A stretch of 64,000 bases of DNA from a virus: positions 52,206 through 116,205 of IMG/VR virus record IMGVR_UViG_3300028557_000015, one strand, 5' to 3'. The first letter of the stretch is position 1. Every line of letters begins with the position of its first letter. The notes under the pieces were generated by a model. The model was not told where the DNA came from. It made no database searches and saw only the letters and a program-made list of their open reading frames with translations. A program made the translations under genes and the position numbers. This document shows positions 30,401-35,604 of this stretch, piece after piece.

Positions 30401-31688
30401 TAGTTGAATTGCTTTCAATCAATCTAATGATACCAACCTTGTTAGCACTTGTGCCGTCTTGGTAATACAATGTATCTAATATAGCACTTAGATATGGTAC
30501 AAGATTAATAGATCCACTAGTGTTGCGGAAAAAGTTTCGTGCTTTCCATTCTGTGCCATAGTTTGCAGTAATCTTTTCATTTGTTGGAATGTTACTTGCA
30601 GGAACTAATCTTAATACAGGATCAGATGGGTCACCTACATAAGTTATTGTGTAGAATGTAGCAGATACATCCGTATAAAAGCCACCTTCAAAATTATTGA
30701 AATCAGCACTAGTGCCAGGTGGTGTGTAGCTCGCACCACCATCTTCATCAAATAATGTAGTATCATAAAACTTAGAAGTAAATCCTTGTTCATCAACAAC
30801 TCCGGTATTGTAAAACATAACAGTAAGACCTTCAAGTCCTGTCACGCCATCAATGTTGCCTACATCACTTAACAACTGACCATTGATTTGGTCGAACGGT
30901 GTAGTAGACACAACGTCTACTAAATTATTACCCGGGAAGTTATATTCATCTTGTGCATTTTTATATGGTACTGTAAATATAACGACACCGGTAGTCGTGC
31001 CATTATTTTCAACACCCAATACATCACGTGTTTGTAAATTAAGTTGTTGTGGATCATATCCAGTAATACCCGGTTTACCTTGAATCCAAAATTCAGTAGG
31101 CTGATTTACAGTAAACGTATATGTGCCACCACGAATCAATGTTAATGTGGGATTGGTTGTGCCGGCTGGATTAACGTCACTCGATATATTATAACCATTA
31201 GGTAGACTTCTAACTGTGTAGTCTGTGGCAGTATAAACAATATCTGTGGAAATATTAACAGATGGTGCACCTGTTGGCAACCAATAATATTGATTAAAGT
31301 TAATTATTTTATCTAAGTTAGTAAAGCTATCCCAAGAATAAAATTCACTGTTGAATAATCTATCATTGTTATCTGTTAATGCACCTTCTAATTTTAATGC
31401 ATCTATGATACCGGGATAACTGATAAAATCTTTAGCAGTATTTGTATTTGTTTTGGTAAAAACAACTCCAGGATCTAATTGATAATCTCTGCGAACTTTT
31501 GTAGGTTCTACTACGTAATTATCTTTAGCGTTAATACCATAACCAAATTTACTACCAATATAACCCTCAATCCTCATCGTATTGGGTTGGTCAACGATTT
31601 GATCCAGTGTTGCCCCCAAGAATTGACTATTAGTAGGTGTTTGGAATATCTCTGGTAAAAAATTTAGTGTTCTAATTCGTGCTGCCAT
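12474..31688 (-). CDS. Giant tail/baseplate structural protein (6404 aa) with nested repeats and beta-propeller-like regions
   Basis: One unbroken frame of 19.2 kb, nearly a third of the window. It follows gp6, where T4 has gp7 and gp8, but is about six times longer than gp7 (about 1030 aa). The start MAARIRTLNFLPEIFQTPTN is typical of baseplate proteins of marine T4-like phages. Residues about 2300-2930 hold FG-GAP/integrin-like propeller repeats (VYVYRKSD, YGxSxA, VVSAP). About 2530-2590 and 3890-6130 hold at least eleven copies of a FTGxxFGG...TYYVxxI...FTIS...TGSM module. About 4600-5020 hold BNR/sialidase-like blades (SSDGYxW, TSTNNGNTW) without visible catalytic residues. About 5540-6100 hold recursively nested GTTDFTLIG modules. 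Near residues 3230-3430 a non-repetitive region (NWWAPGYND, AKPYHVVIKDFLF) may be the structural core. It probably forms a large baseplate appendage or receptor-binding structure; the role is inferred. Confidence 0.85.
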   Translation of the reverse strand: MAARIRTLNFLPEIFQTPTNSQFLGATLDQIVDQPNTMRIEGYIGSKFGYGINAKDNYVVEPTKVRRDYQLDPGVVFTKTNTNTAKDFISYPGIIDALKLEGALTDNNDRLFNSEFYSWDSFTNLDKIINFNQYYWLPTGAPSVNISTDIVYTATDYTVRSLPNGYNISSDVNPAGTTNPTLTLIRGGTYTFTVNQPTEFWIQGKPGITGYDPQQLNLQTRDVLGVENNGTTTGVVIFTVPYKNAQDEYNFPGNNLVDVVSTTPFDQINGQLLSDVGNIDGVTGLEGLTVMFYNTGVVDEQGFTSKFYDTTLFDEDGGASYTPPGTSADFNNFEGGFYTDVSATFYTITYVGDPSDPVLRLVPASNIPTNEKITANYGTEWKARNFFRNTSGSINLVPYLSAILDTLYYQDGTSANKVGIIRLIESNSTNQIDITEILGQQQYTSPNGVVFTNGLKVSFSGDIFPTSYKDGEYYVEGVGTAIELLNVADLITPEPFTEGAYTPFDSLPYDIGNYDSTLYIPVYQDYITIARNSIDKNAWSRSNRWFHIDVINATATYNNNPAIATIYATQDNKAKRPIIEFYPNLRLFNNGVVGKDPIDFFDDRTTDAFTLVAGQENYWPDVETYTAYTATIAGVTGTSTTITIAASDVTGTFQVGQYISDTTNVLPRNTQITTITGTSTLTLTVTWDTSTTIPATTGSSLVANDLSNDNYSLYDGARIVFSADTNENVRNKIYVVRFSDIQGTGTPVITLTEASDGLVLPLECTFAFKGYNNEGKDFYFDGIEWLIAQQKTTVNQAPYFDIFDNDGISFGNTDVYVGTSFAGNKLFSYGIGSGIKDIVLGFPLRYSAVNNVGDISFDVPLNSETFNYVSGTNPITQKVNTGYVYNYTSGTTVVRQLGWQTAVAESRQYQIFSFNYVASEATTTYTCDIAASTNTVWPNIQVYVNNVLQDTSTYTFTITDNTTVVNFTVPNPLIDTVVEITLLSDQVSPTAYYQIPINLQNNPFNDDVSVVNVGDIRGQYQSIFYNNPNTTGDVFGSNNYRDLGNLVPWGNKIIQNSASLALPGSLLRSQNNNLINSLQYNSQQYITFRSLLVYTIDRTEYNIYQTPATILDDALDQITQNKTESEPFFWSDMLPSKAAYATNTYTFANSLDTSIYPLTRIYNFDTANYYGVLVYLTTTVDNFTSTQQLIVNQDYTVSTDTPSLTITKDLSAGDIVTIKEYNQTFGSYVPNTPTKLGLYPSFIPGVVLDSNYSQPTYFIQGHDGSYTKLYGEYIDGNLVDFRDQALLEFESRVYNNLKLTDIVPITEYDVIPGFFRTTNYSYDEVLQIYSQYFLNWVGQNRIEYKKQFYQPNDQFSYNYTQSGNRINGQPIPQGFWRGIYEYFYDTSTPNTTPWEMIGFTNQPTWWTDRYGAAPYTSDNLVLWGDMAAGINWNNGDPIVLPEFIREELLSVIPVDGAGNLLSPFDAVMGNYNFRTFRNEWAVGDVGPVEFSYRRSSSWPFDLMKILALTKPAKFFNLGFDVDNYKFSTEFNQYLVNNRSHLVISDVAIYGNGTAKTSYINWIVDYEKQVGINATQNITDLFDNLDVRLIYRLAGFSDKSLLGFYVEKGTPNSRNASLLIPDESYSVVLYDNVPITTVIYSGVVVQSTNAGWKVFGNSQDTAYFTTVTPKINGNYNKVTVGNISVQLANDYTENKTNIVPYGTEFLDLQSLSQFIANYGRYLLTQGVLFDQIESGIDVNWRQMVTELLYWAQSGWETGSLINLNPAANLITINKDSHIVQPLTLQRQNFILNQNFYPIQSNELSVTRDSTFFSATPLNEGDTVAYGQFNISNFEHGIVFDNVTVFNDVLYNLVTGLRQNRILTRGTKSADWNGTIDAQGFILNQNNIEEWSTNQKYTRGSIVKYKNKYWFALKVLNAKEIFEEQYWKETDYNEIQKGLLPNSSTRSYEATLFYDTNKTNLDQDSDLLSWSLIGYRPRDYLALADLTDITQVNVYKNLIKEKGTRIAANSFKGLNLPQGGIDYDVYENWAIKTGEFGGVLNNNFVDFRLNQNQLTGNPSIVGLTTGVYTDGVEQEVPLYSVFNYGRPINNPNVLPTLPSDTPNRVFPDAGYTNFNDVKISSYYYNGLNTATTPLSHLYVNEYVWLADYNSTWQVYTPTSAGQVVGAINNLNGTVTLQFATPHNLTKYQPFAIINFNSNIDGYRIVATVVDPFRVTILLSLSSALTTITGEGVAMKFSSQRVATPSDINNLPLLDSEFVKNKVWVDENDDGSWAVYRKSLNYVYEDELLKTNSLTYGSAVAQTSNLGYLISDAETGVAYRYSYSSVFDSYSIVQTITEGISFGSTIAYSDNLFVISQPTGAAYTDRKVYIYDLVINNLLNELQEVQVIESPDDDSVTNWGSSIALSGDQNWLYISAYEQNLVYVYRKSDLTTLYELSDTITVAGLSAGDSFGYSIATNYYGNIVAVSAPENDTVVADLGTAYSFERLVQTFEAPFTSSPFAPQTFSLIFTPITTPVTVTDTNAGTDRFTCTDSSVLTVGYPIVFTGTVFGGVSLNTVYYVLAKPSGTTFTVSTERGGSTLQLITDTGSMSAVQQTEPIFVSVNGTLIDDNEYGVVGTNINVYQSLTAGDIITVSGSEFVLTQEFTSVDANPEVGTNFGYSLDVDTYANELLIGAPFEINSQNAEGAVYRYTYGGSSYGIVTGTTECNVTAATTILVNGYAVNIPAGNATAAANAITSANITNVTASASNNILTIQVISVDLAFINAKLTVSVLDADVLDQLGIQLYTQTQLINDPHSQGRTQFGSTIKFNSSGSFVVSAPASARYAETTFDASDDENYDNDTLFDNNTTQFIDSFVNAGAVYMYDYLPVYNENVNNSGAYVYAQSVNALNEDYGSQPYYGTALDFNNNSVIIGTPNFRPGYDNGQVVIYNNSSGESDWIVYRNSAPIVDTDAIQNVQLYSVSTNNTLDNLDYIDPLQGKLLGAVRENLDIVSNTDPANYNSPDATNKGSTVWGPGQLGKLWFDTSTTRFVNYHQSDDVVYNSKWWGRVFPGSDVKVYSWVTSDVEPIVYQGPGTPRSIDDYAIEYRLNSTGALVPVYYYWVRNTNIVFNQIGKTLSDTICESYIATPLSTGISYMAAIQPNVFGLYNCGSNINATDTALHIGFATGTNDDVSHSVYSLIRSNYADDFLPGLPGIGDTVVPESLYNRMLESFSGVNQTGAVVPDPFLPKPVQSGILVRPRQSFFYNRFKALENYLQFYNTVLAQYPLAETSSLKFLFTEGAINPSTVDNPNWPGAPELFYNTQDYWELINWWAPGYNDNTKSAMLVESYYDLAPINAQLGLIVTVNKNGDGLQETYVYDGIEWVRIGLQNGTIQFSSSLWDYAEARIGFGDNFFDTTPFDTFPSEETRSIIRAVNEELPSNLLLFRNKSLILMFNYIVSETIESQNYLPWLNKTSFIDVAHTIRELLPLEVFQSDNQEFLAGYLNEAKPYHVVIKDFLFKYTGTNVYEGEITDFDLPAQYNTQFQQYITPELVYANPSSINQYLPTDPIWQTQPYINWFNNQGLSITGVNDYPITLLLSYLTLNSISMVVDNVYGFPTTGVILIGEEEIAYSSVDRAYSTLSGLTRGVNGTTITNHLPGEQIIIDLPPVLLLNGGRGYAEPPKVTAYIDTTIYPAPRRAAILQPVMNLDTILRIDVIDPGEGYQVLPEIRIDPSEIVTFASTDVDVLTNTITLQTQFVQTGDLIQYYVGTDTTAVGGLDDGQYYYLAVLENTPFYVVALYTSYANALQDHDRVVLTNTGTGSNNNIAVSARASCVSTSLPTRENIITLRFDRTTYDSQVTEWAPDNFYGSFYAGLFNNSTRIASSAITLEQTQPPVNDILASAQGATFEIQDITNDQVLTWSSFIRQVGETVAANDAVRLTYDSTQPNASGSTIGFYVGMPVKFVGAVGPVITNNTTYYVAEVINESDFSISTTVSGSVLPLTDYTVTAAGLSCYAGEVTNTAIVTIAYPGILDVTATELTTNFITTPTLPTGTAGTSGFYVGLPVYFVGNVFGGIIENETYYIITVIDSETFTISTTNDPLILTATNTTVTTNLVTVGSTLELSVNDPIIFTGTMFGGLVAGQIYYVASIYNGTQITLSSTINGPVTTLSTATGSCTLTSQTTAVQLTTATGSMTMNVGLPVSPGQVTGQLFTFYPTVASVGTGVSGTNGNLVTRDTVAATSNGDYLYLRYLSGGLTNIYNNLPFVLSESIGGLTAGDTYYVVSNGALAVEVASSSSSTNEYTLASGTLTTGFYIGMPISFSGAVFGNVVALVTYFINSYDLGGDTFTITDTIGGSDLVLTTDNGQMTLTADNPYITLTDTLGDPAIGLTDEILETVFTQDPISSPTFNVGKKLGGYTIDIVNPGSGYTFDNTITISGTDLGGTSPLNDLVLTVSGIDVIVANTNPNYDFLLPVESDGNVTSVIGSGTPAGIVRQYYLKVISATQCEVYANPLLNVPVNGLVLETEYTLGDYVFLPEPFYFNQSIVKYNNQVWQCIISNNDNEFIIGKWELLNSGSRKLNELDRIIGYYDPTVNMPGVDLTQLIEGITYPNSTYLDNAFAPEDQYTLDTILQDQPFYPTSVDTVAISWNGTTYVAAANTPEYSASLLSVDASSWAINKLVNIPVNASDIIYANGLFVIVCESATTPIYTSTDGIVFTTAGGAFTPYDATPYSINNYDSTLLSVESTSLSSVAYGNAIWIAVGENIVLSTDTFSWAQVDTFTNGLVNNLNSVTYVNIPSYVGFISVGNGQEIISGSTQGTSVIKISSDGYVWTTLPIVSYKGFNGVTSSSSMIVAVGEDGVIYTSLNGTNWFGLNESNIISVNASTNVINVGSTTGFQVGNTVRFTQSFNVISSGTTYYVVDVTSSTQLKVSTTSGGSPITLNATNPPSTTFMYIYPTGPTLNDVLYANSLFMAVGNTGTIKTSSDGYTWTIKTSGTTKDLNGITYNSIDGEWIVVGDDNAIITSTNNGNTWISSSVFETAPTVYDVQGDAFTAGYGPEELVPGVVSDNLTMIVTTRPGTDWDTSIYGHAGYNVVSTEIVPDSGQTEFSFEGVVENPANISLFDITTATNTSIRIYDFTVDWVNKVVTIGTALAVDHTLRLDVYEVGNGNQLVKANSQTIPFVDNISTGFVEMPLNCNYSADRFNGSGVIRPNTDPKSVNAIETDAIDNGIVCESVDYFAVNAPITFQGAVFGGIVSGTTYWIKTISYITNKITISASVSGGIAGPTFDVTSATGIMLVNIQSTNGLVWTDPILIHNGTNLVLGEQGIVSETNSGTNTIVVNSTDHYEVGDTIVFSDAIDTGSFVSSGLIAQQQYYITSIVGNEFTVSLTSSGTNVTLANATGIALCVTNDYAIAIADEGITAKIVFANQYTQANDFVVLSVFGETAPVQYGYTVPEVELFELTTAVTEFTLSNYVGGDNAKNAIVEHNGRRLVETSDYTIDFNTETLSLNFGTSAGDTVAVTSYNLTDRQYLHTTYGGTFSGSTTNSFFIGSTTHTPGYDANITAGQFLVGSEYVITKVGTTDFTLIGSTQINAGSFVIGTSYTIDGLGTTDFTLIGATQVAAGSFVIGNVYIINSIGTTDFTLIGASSNTIGLEFVATGVGTGTGTALNNIFVATGIGSGTGTSLESLFTASGAGTGTGTAAIGFDGGVITTAGSFTIGATYEILTVGTTNFTLIGSVDNNVGTMFTATGVGTGTGTAGTGLYSPGPDYLTLSSGNTNSLNINDAITFTGTTFGGIVANQTYYVVNIISSTEFAVSETPGGSAIQLTTDFGSMIGITNPPTVAPISGVDNLITAPITVGITSTTITTNVVTCSSTIGFSPGQPIMFKRSNPATPYGNILCDGTVYFIKTVVNGFDFTISETPSGPVMVQVTTSGAILAEVSGNPAVSITTGVPHNLAENDIVRIDGTLGSVQLNNNTYYAKIISATQIALYNSAYDPTANAINDPVTIVSTWTGGGYVWLDKTFTITTTLATATTASNDRITVSSSLELILGTPIIFTGSDLLGGLESEVTAGSFTEGNTYQINSQGTTDFTLIGALNNNVGTNFVATGVGTGTGTATAIYYVYDKPSATTFRVTAVRDGDVFALTNDTGSMNVSQWEQGNVDRLWVTINGYRIPSSALRLNPDNNLSILSTVEPGDVVIITSMIPTATPNQAVYLQNVNKTGVPSVYRANSLTRTWLTETLQDTDDTIYVEDVTMITETIIQNETAPAEIDGIISIGLEGDKQAICQVIVYNNDTTQTVDPADYYIAVEATAPILKITGGVSGGELLTITVILGNLIYVNGEQIGFTTVNFDTNTVTGLQRGANGTGEQTFIPKYSEVYGILSSNKLPTVYNALTWNSYNYNLVDGDPLQISTTFSANFLNADVP
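13391..13542 (-). repeat. GTTDFTLIG module inserted inside an FTG...YYV module
   Basis: Residues about 6050-6100 of the giant protein read AGSFTEGNTYQINSQGTTDF, then TLIGA, then FVATGVGTGTGTA. On its left is the first half of the other repeat (IIFTGSDLLGGLESE) and on its right the second half (IYYVYDKPSATTFRV). One module therefore sits inside the other. Confidence 0.7.
14476..14620 (-). repeat. Complete GTTNFTLIG module (reference copy)
   Basis: Residues about 5690-5738 give an uninterrupted copy: opening AGSFTIGATYEILTVGTTNF, then TLIGSVDNNVG, then closing MFTATGVGTGTGTA. This copy defines the opening and closing halves used to read the nested block next to it. Confidence 0.75.
14640..15070 (-). 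repeat. Triply nested GTTDFTLIG block (three openings followed by three closings)
   Basis: Residues about 5540-5683. Three opening halves follow one another (AGQFLVGSEYVITKVGTTDF, AGSFVIGTSYTIDGLGTTDF, AGSFVIGNVYIINSIGTTDF, each followed by TLIG), and then three closing halves (FVATGVGTGTGTA, FVATGIGSGTGTS, FTASGAGTGTGTA). Compared with the complete copy, this is what repeated insertion of the module into its own centre would produce. Confidence 0.75.
16640..17880 (-). repeat. BNR/sialidase-like propeller repeats within the giant protein
   Basis: Residues about 4603-5017 contain repeated units of the form YxNGLFVxV..., (S/T)SDGxxW and STNNGNTW, spaced about 40-60 residues apart, as in BNR beta-propellers. 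I see no set of catalytic Arg/Tyr/Glu residues of a sialidase, so binding rather than hydrolysis is more likely. Confidence 0.6.
22900..24800 (-). repeat. FG-GAP/integrin-like propeller region, interrupted by inserted modules
   Basis: Residues about 2297-2930 show repeated ISDAETGVAYRYSY, FGSTIAYSDNLFVIS, WGSSIALSGDQNWLYIS, FGYSIATNYYGNIVAVSAP and FGSTIKFNSSGSFVVSAP phrases. An FTGTVFGG...TGSM module (near 24110-23920) and an Ala/Thr-rich segment (near 23610-23340) interrupt the series between blades. Confidence 0.6.
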
Positions 31689-31709
31689 TATAACTCTCTA
31701 GTTGTTATA

Positions 31710-31717
31710 TACTTATC
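31710..31717 (-). promoter_or_regulatory. Weak late-promoter-like element (GATAAGTA) before the giant gene
   Basis: Minus-strand GATAAGTA, one base off the common octamer, lies 21 bases before the ATG of the giant gene and overlaps the stop codon of gp6. The spacing matches the other late-promoter candidates. Confidence 0.4.
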
Positions 31718-34700
31718 TTATTTGTAATTGCACTGGTGTTAAAGCCGCAATCACAACTACATCACTTGCAGTTGCACCATTCACAAAAATTTCATAAGGT
31801 GCTGATTTGATTTCATACAAATCTCCAAAGCTCATAGTTGGATCGTTTGGTACAAGTACAACTGAACTTACAAGGTCTCCCAGTTGTGCGTGTAAATATG
31901 CTCCTAATTCACTAAAATAAAATGTGTCTCCAAAGCTCCAGTTATTAATATTAAAATAACTATTCATTGCAGATAATACTGCGCTACGTATTTCACTATC
32001 ACTTGCGTTAGTTGATGGTGACTTGATTACCTTAACTGTTCCTTGCAATTGTGCAGGGGCTTTTGTTCCAAACAAAGGAAGGAAGCGAACACTATTTGGT
32101 ATGACACTATCGGTTAACATTTTATAATCATCTAAATTACCATATGCTTGCTGTAATTCATTAATGGTAGGGACATCTGGTTTAGGTACTGTACCGGTAG
32201 TATCTTGTATCCAATTTGTGTAGGCTGTATAGTATGCCTGTGTTACCAAATATAAATCAATAATGTTTGTAGTAGCAGGATCAATACGTGTTGTATTGTT
32301 ACTGTTATGCCTATACTGATATAATATTGCTTGTCTTCCAGGCTGCATACTATATTGCGGTTGTTCAACTACTAGATAATAAGGAGTTGTTACACTTGTA
32401 TCTTGTACAGTAGTATAAAATACATTTTCGCTGAATGCATAGAATACTTGGCCTAATGGATATTCATATTTAATTACTTCAATATTTGTTAATGTTGGGT
32501 ACTGGTATATTATATCACTCGTAGCAATTAATTGGTAACGTGATAAATTAACAGCATCTTCAATTAATTCAAAGAATGTGTAGATACCTGTATTACTAGA
32601 ACCAGTTACATAACCAGTTACTGTTTGGAAGAAGTCAGGGTCAACAACAATTTCATTGTTGTTTATATCTATACTTGCTACTTCAACTTCAAAATCATTT
32701 ACATAGCCATCACTCTCAACAGTTTGTCCAATTACATTCATTTGTACTGGTCTTGCTAATGGTGCATTACTATTTGGTTGTGTATTTGAAGGTAGTACTT
32801 TAACAAAATCAGCTAATATTTTACCAGTAAATGGGTCATATACTAATTTACCACTCTCATACCAGAAGCGTGTATCTGCGACACTACCAAAATAATATCT
32901 TAATGACTTATACTCAATTTGATATCTGTTATTACCAACACTGTTAAAGTTTACAAACCAACCAGTAGCGTTATATGCATCAATACTCCAACGGTCTTGT
33001 GTAATCAATAATGCGTTGTTAAATAACAAACTGAAACTTTGATTTAATTCCATTCTGATAACACATTCATTAATAACTGCTGTAGGAAGAGTGTTACCAA
33101 ATGATGGTATAACCTGTGTGATAATTGCTCCAGTTGGAATATATCCGTTTAGTGTAACTGGACCTGAGCCGTTGCTGAAATTACCTTCACCATTATTATA
33201 ACCATCACCAATAACATTTAATACAGTAGTCCAAAAGTATGTGGTATCGCTTGCACTTGCAATACCATAAACTAATCGATTGTTATCATCAAAGTATGCA
33301 CCGTTTGGTGCAGTAACTTTAATTAATGCGCTTTTAGTTACATACTTCATATTATGTGTGTTGTATGTTCCAGTAGCAATAGGAGTATTTGCTGAACCAT
33401 CAATGTTATAAAAATAACCAGTGATGCTATTTGCGTCAGTTGTGCTTGTGTTCCAATATACAGTGCCATCACCTGAAGCATTGTTAATATTATAGCGTGG
33501 ATAATTTTGTAGATAATATTGTCTTGCTCTATTGTCAGCTAACGCTAATGCTAAGTTATCAGTTAAGAACTTAATAATATCGCCAGTGTTAGTTATAGTC
33601 AATAACAAATTACCGTTATCGCTATTTTGATATAATCCACCATCACTTGCAAATGAATTCGTGCTGGAGTATTTTCCTGTAGGATCAAGTAGGTCTAAGT
33701 TTTTAGACACGCCAATAGAACTGCGATTAATAGCGGCACTTTTAATAATTGAACTGTATAATGTATATGGGAAATTTGTATAATCTTCACCATTAACCAT
33801 TCTGTTCTGTGTATAATATCGAGCAGGAGCACGTAGTTTAATGTTTGCTAATGATTCTCTGGCTTGCGCTGTTGAAGCTGGTGTTTGTAATGCTAATCCT
33901 ATAGTGAGTGCTTCTGTTCGTCCTGCTCTGCTAATATACTGTATTGTTACTTGAATTCCTTGCATTTCAGTTTGGTCAATAGTATATGTCAATGCATTAC
34001 CTGCACGTACATATGCTCTAAATGTTCCAACTGGTGCTTCGGAAAATACTCCATCACCGAAAGTATAACTAACTTGGTCATTGAATCTGGAAACAACTGA
34101 GAATACTTTCTTATAACTAGTTTCCGTTTGTAAATTAGCATTAGCGTAAACACTATCTACTAATCTCCATAATGTTCTACCACCATTGCTAGCATTTATT
34201 TGATATAACCATGTATCTGTGTTATTAATACCCTGAATATCAATATCAACTACCTGATTACTAATCTGTTGAGCTAAATTGAAATCGTAAGTCTGTAATG
34301 TTCCTTGTTTAAAATAAAAGAAGAAACCTGTATTTGGACTACCGTAACCTAATCTATCGTTACGATACATCATATTCATCTTGCCGCTTGGTGCCGGCGG
34401 TATCTCATAAACATAATCTTCATCTAAACTAGTGGCACTAACTAATTCAAAATTCATATTGATAGTATCTACTGTACTTGTAAATGGTACAATAGGTAAA
34501 CTAGCAGGTGGAATATTAATACTATATTCATCAGTCTTAACTCCTAACAAATCAGCACTATTTCCAGGACGACCTACTCGTTGACTATTAATTAATGTGG
34601 CATTTACAACTGTATTGAACTGCTCTAACCAGTTAGCATTTGCAGGATCATTCCAAAGAATTGTTTGATTACTTAGATTAACACCATTAATGTCGGTGAT

Positions 34701-35084
34701 ATTCTCAGTTGTACTAATATTAGTTACTTTTAAATAACCCTGTCCTGCATTATTACGCTTTGGGTTATAGCTTACTAAGTTGGCTAGTTTAACAACACTG
34801 TCTCTACGTTCGGCAGTATCAATGAAGTTTTCACGTGTATTTAAATCGTTGCGGAAAGCAAGACCTTGACCCATAAACGCAATAACGTCAAGTAAAGCAA
34901 TAAATTCGCTAGACTCAATGTAATCGTTAAACGTTTCAGGATAATACACTCGCAGATAATCTATAAAACTCTTACGCAGAGTTTCATAATCATAGCTTTT
35001 AAAATCTGCTTCTCGGAAGGTTTGGTAAATGGCCTGCCAATTTTGCACACCAAATATTGCTGATTGTCTTGAACTTGTAGCCAT
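31713..35084 (-). CDS. 6: Baseplate wedge protein gp6-like (1123 aa)
   Basis: The N-terminus (NWQAIYQTFREADFKSYDYE, FIDYLRVYYPETFNDYIESS, FIALLDVIAFMGQGLAFRND, NTRENFIDTAERRDSVVKLA) is the conserved start of gp6 of T4-like phages, a baseplate J-related wedge protein that joins neighbouring wedges into the ring. It is about 460 residues longer than T4 gp6 (660 aa), as is usual in cyanophage-type relatives. The C-terminal third (PNSVRFLPLFGTKAPAQL, FSELGAYLHAQLGDLVSSVV) fits the J-like domain. It sits after gp25 and before the giant protein, the T4 wedge order. A late-promoter motif stands 17 bases before the ATG. Confidence 0.9.
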   Translation of the reverse strand: MATSSRQSAIFGVQNWQAIYQTFREADFKSYDYETLRKSFIDYLRVYYPETFNDYIESSEFIALLDVIAFMGQGLAFRNDLNTRENFIDTAERRDSVVKLANLVSYNPKRNNAGQGYLKVTNISTTENITDINGVNLSNQTILWNDPANANWLEQFNTVVNATLINSQRVGRPGNSADLLGVKTDEYSINIPPASLPIVPFTSTVDTINMNFELVSATSLDEDYVYEIPPAPSGKMNMMYRNDRLGYGSPNTGFFFYFKQGTLQTYDFNLAQQISNQVVDIDIQGINNTDTWLYQINASNGGRTLWRLVDSVYANANLQTETSYKKVFSVVSRFNDQVSYTFGDGVFSEAPVGTFRAYVRAGNALTYTIDQTEMQGIQVTIQYISRAGRTEALTIGLALQTPASTAQARESLANIKLRAPARYYTQNRMVNGEDYTNFPYTLYSSIIKSAAINRSSIGVSKNLDLLDPTGKYSSTNSFASDGGLYQNSDNGNLLLTITNTGDIIKFLTDNLALALADNRARQYYLQNYPRYNINNASGDGTVYWNTSTTDANSITGYFYNIDGSANTPIATGTYNTHNMKYVTKSALIKVTAPNGAYFDDNNRLVYGIASASDTTYFWTTVLNVIGDGYNNGEGNFSNGSGPVTLNGYIPTGAIITQVIPSFGNTLPTAVINECVIRMELNQSFSLLFNNALLITQDRWSIDAYNATGWFVNFNSVGNNRYQIEYKSLRYYFGSVADTRFWYESGKLVYDPFTGKILADFVKVLPSNTQPNSNAPLARPVQMNVIGQTVESDGYVNDFEVEVASIDINNNEIVVDPDFFQTVTGYVTGSSNTGIYTFFELIEDAVNLSRYQLIATSDIIYQYPTLTNIEVIKYEYPLGQVFYAFSENVFYTTVQDTSVTTPYYLVVEQPQYSMQPGRQAILYQYRHNSNNTTRIDPATTNIIDLYLVTQAYYTAYTNWIQDTTGTVPKPDVPTINELQQAYGNLDDYKMLTDSVIPNSVRFLPLFGTKAPAQLQGTVKVIKSPSTNASDSEIRSAVLSAMNSYFNINNWSFGDTFYFSELGAYLHAQLGDLVSSVVLVPNDPTMSFGDLYEIKSAPYEIFVNGATASDVVVIAALTPVQLQIR

Positions 35085-35101
35085 AGTTATTCTCTTTTAA
35101 G

Positions 35102-35109
35102 TATTTATC
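35102..35109 (-). promoter_or_regulatory. Putative late promoter (GATAAATA) for gp6
   Basis: Minus-strand GATAAATAC ends 17 bases before the gp6 ATG, in the 46-base gap between gp25 and gp6; AAAGAG follows as a ribosome-binding site. Confidence 0.65.
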
Positions 35110-35130
35110 TTAAAGGAAACCACTGTTTTG

Positions 35131-35580
35131 TTATTGAATCGTTGCTGTATTAGTTAAATTATTGAAGAATACATTCAATATTTCAGCATTGTTAAAGGGT
35201 GCGATAGCTAATTCTACTTCAAGTAATATGCCATTTTCCTGAGAATAACTTTTTACAGTATTAATTATCAATCTAGGATCACCATTGGCAATTCTACGAA
35301 TTTCATTTTCAAGTCTAAATTGAGTCTGTGGATCATTGGGCTCAAAAACAAAGCTCCAAATAGTAGAACCATATCCAGGATTACCAACTTTTTGTCCTTG
35401 TTGAATATTCAATGCATTTATAAAGTCTCTTACCACTAAAGCTTCATCTACTAAACGATACTTTTTACCCGGGATAGTTGGTTGTAATACACCACCTGTA
35501 CCACCATCTATACCGGTACTAGCATTAGTTGTCTTTGGTTCATTCGCCCCGATTGTTGAAAATCCTATATATGTTGGCAT
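35131..35580 (-). CDS. 25: Baseplate wedge protein gp25-like (149 aa)
   Basis: The central and C-terminal parts (LVVRDFINALNIQQGQKVGN, TIWSFVFEPND, RLENEIRRIANGDPRLIINT) match the GPW/gp25 family. gp25 is a wedge component that contacts the sheath and helps start its assembly. The family core is about 110-130 residues; here about 40 additional N-terminal residues carry a Gly/Thr-rich stretch. It lies directly between the gp5-like spike gene and gp6, as in other T4-like baseplate clusters. Its promoter element overlaps the stop codon of the gp5-like gene, so it can be transcribed separately. Confidence 0.9.
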   Translation of the reverse strand: MPTYIGFSTIGANEPKTTNASTGIDGGTGGVLQPTIPGKKYRLVDEALVVRDFINALNIQQGQKVGNPGYGSTIWSFVFEPNDPQTQFRLENEIRRIANGDPRLIINTVKSYSQENGILLEVELAIAPFNNAEILNVFFNNLTNTATIQ

Positions 35581-35597
35581 ATTTTTATCCTATAATG

Positions 35598-35604
35598 TAT
35601 TTAG
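35598..35604 (-). promoter_or_regulatory. Putative late promoter (CTAAATA) for gp25, overlapping upstream stop codon
   Basis: Minus-strand CTAAATACATTATAGGA lies 17 bases before the gp25 ATG and includes the stop of the gp5-like gene. The 15-base core AAATACATTATAGGA recurs exactly upstream of the 74-aa gene near 55550. Confidence 0.65.

Noticed and set aside
13519-31083. Several plus-strand ORFs of 60-97 codons opposite the giant gene
   Set aside because: All are antisense to continuous repeat-containing coding sequence, with biased Val/Pro/Ile composition and no promoter or ribosome-binding site.
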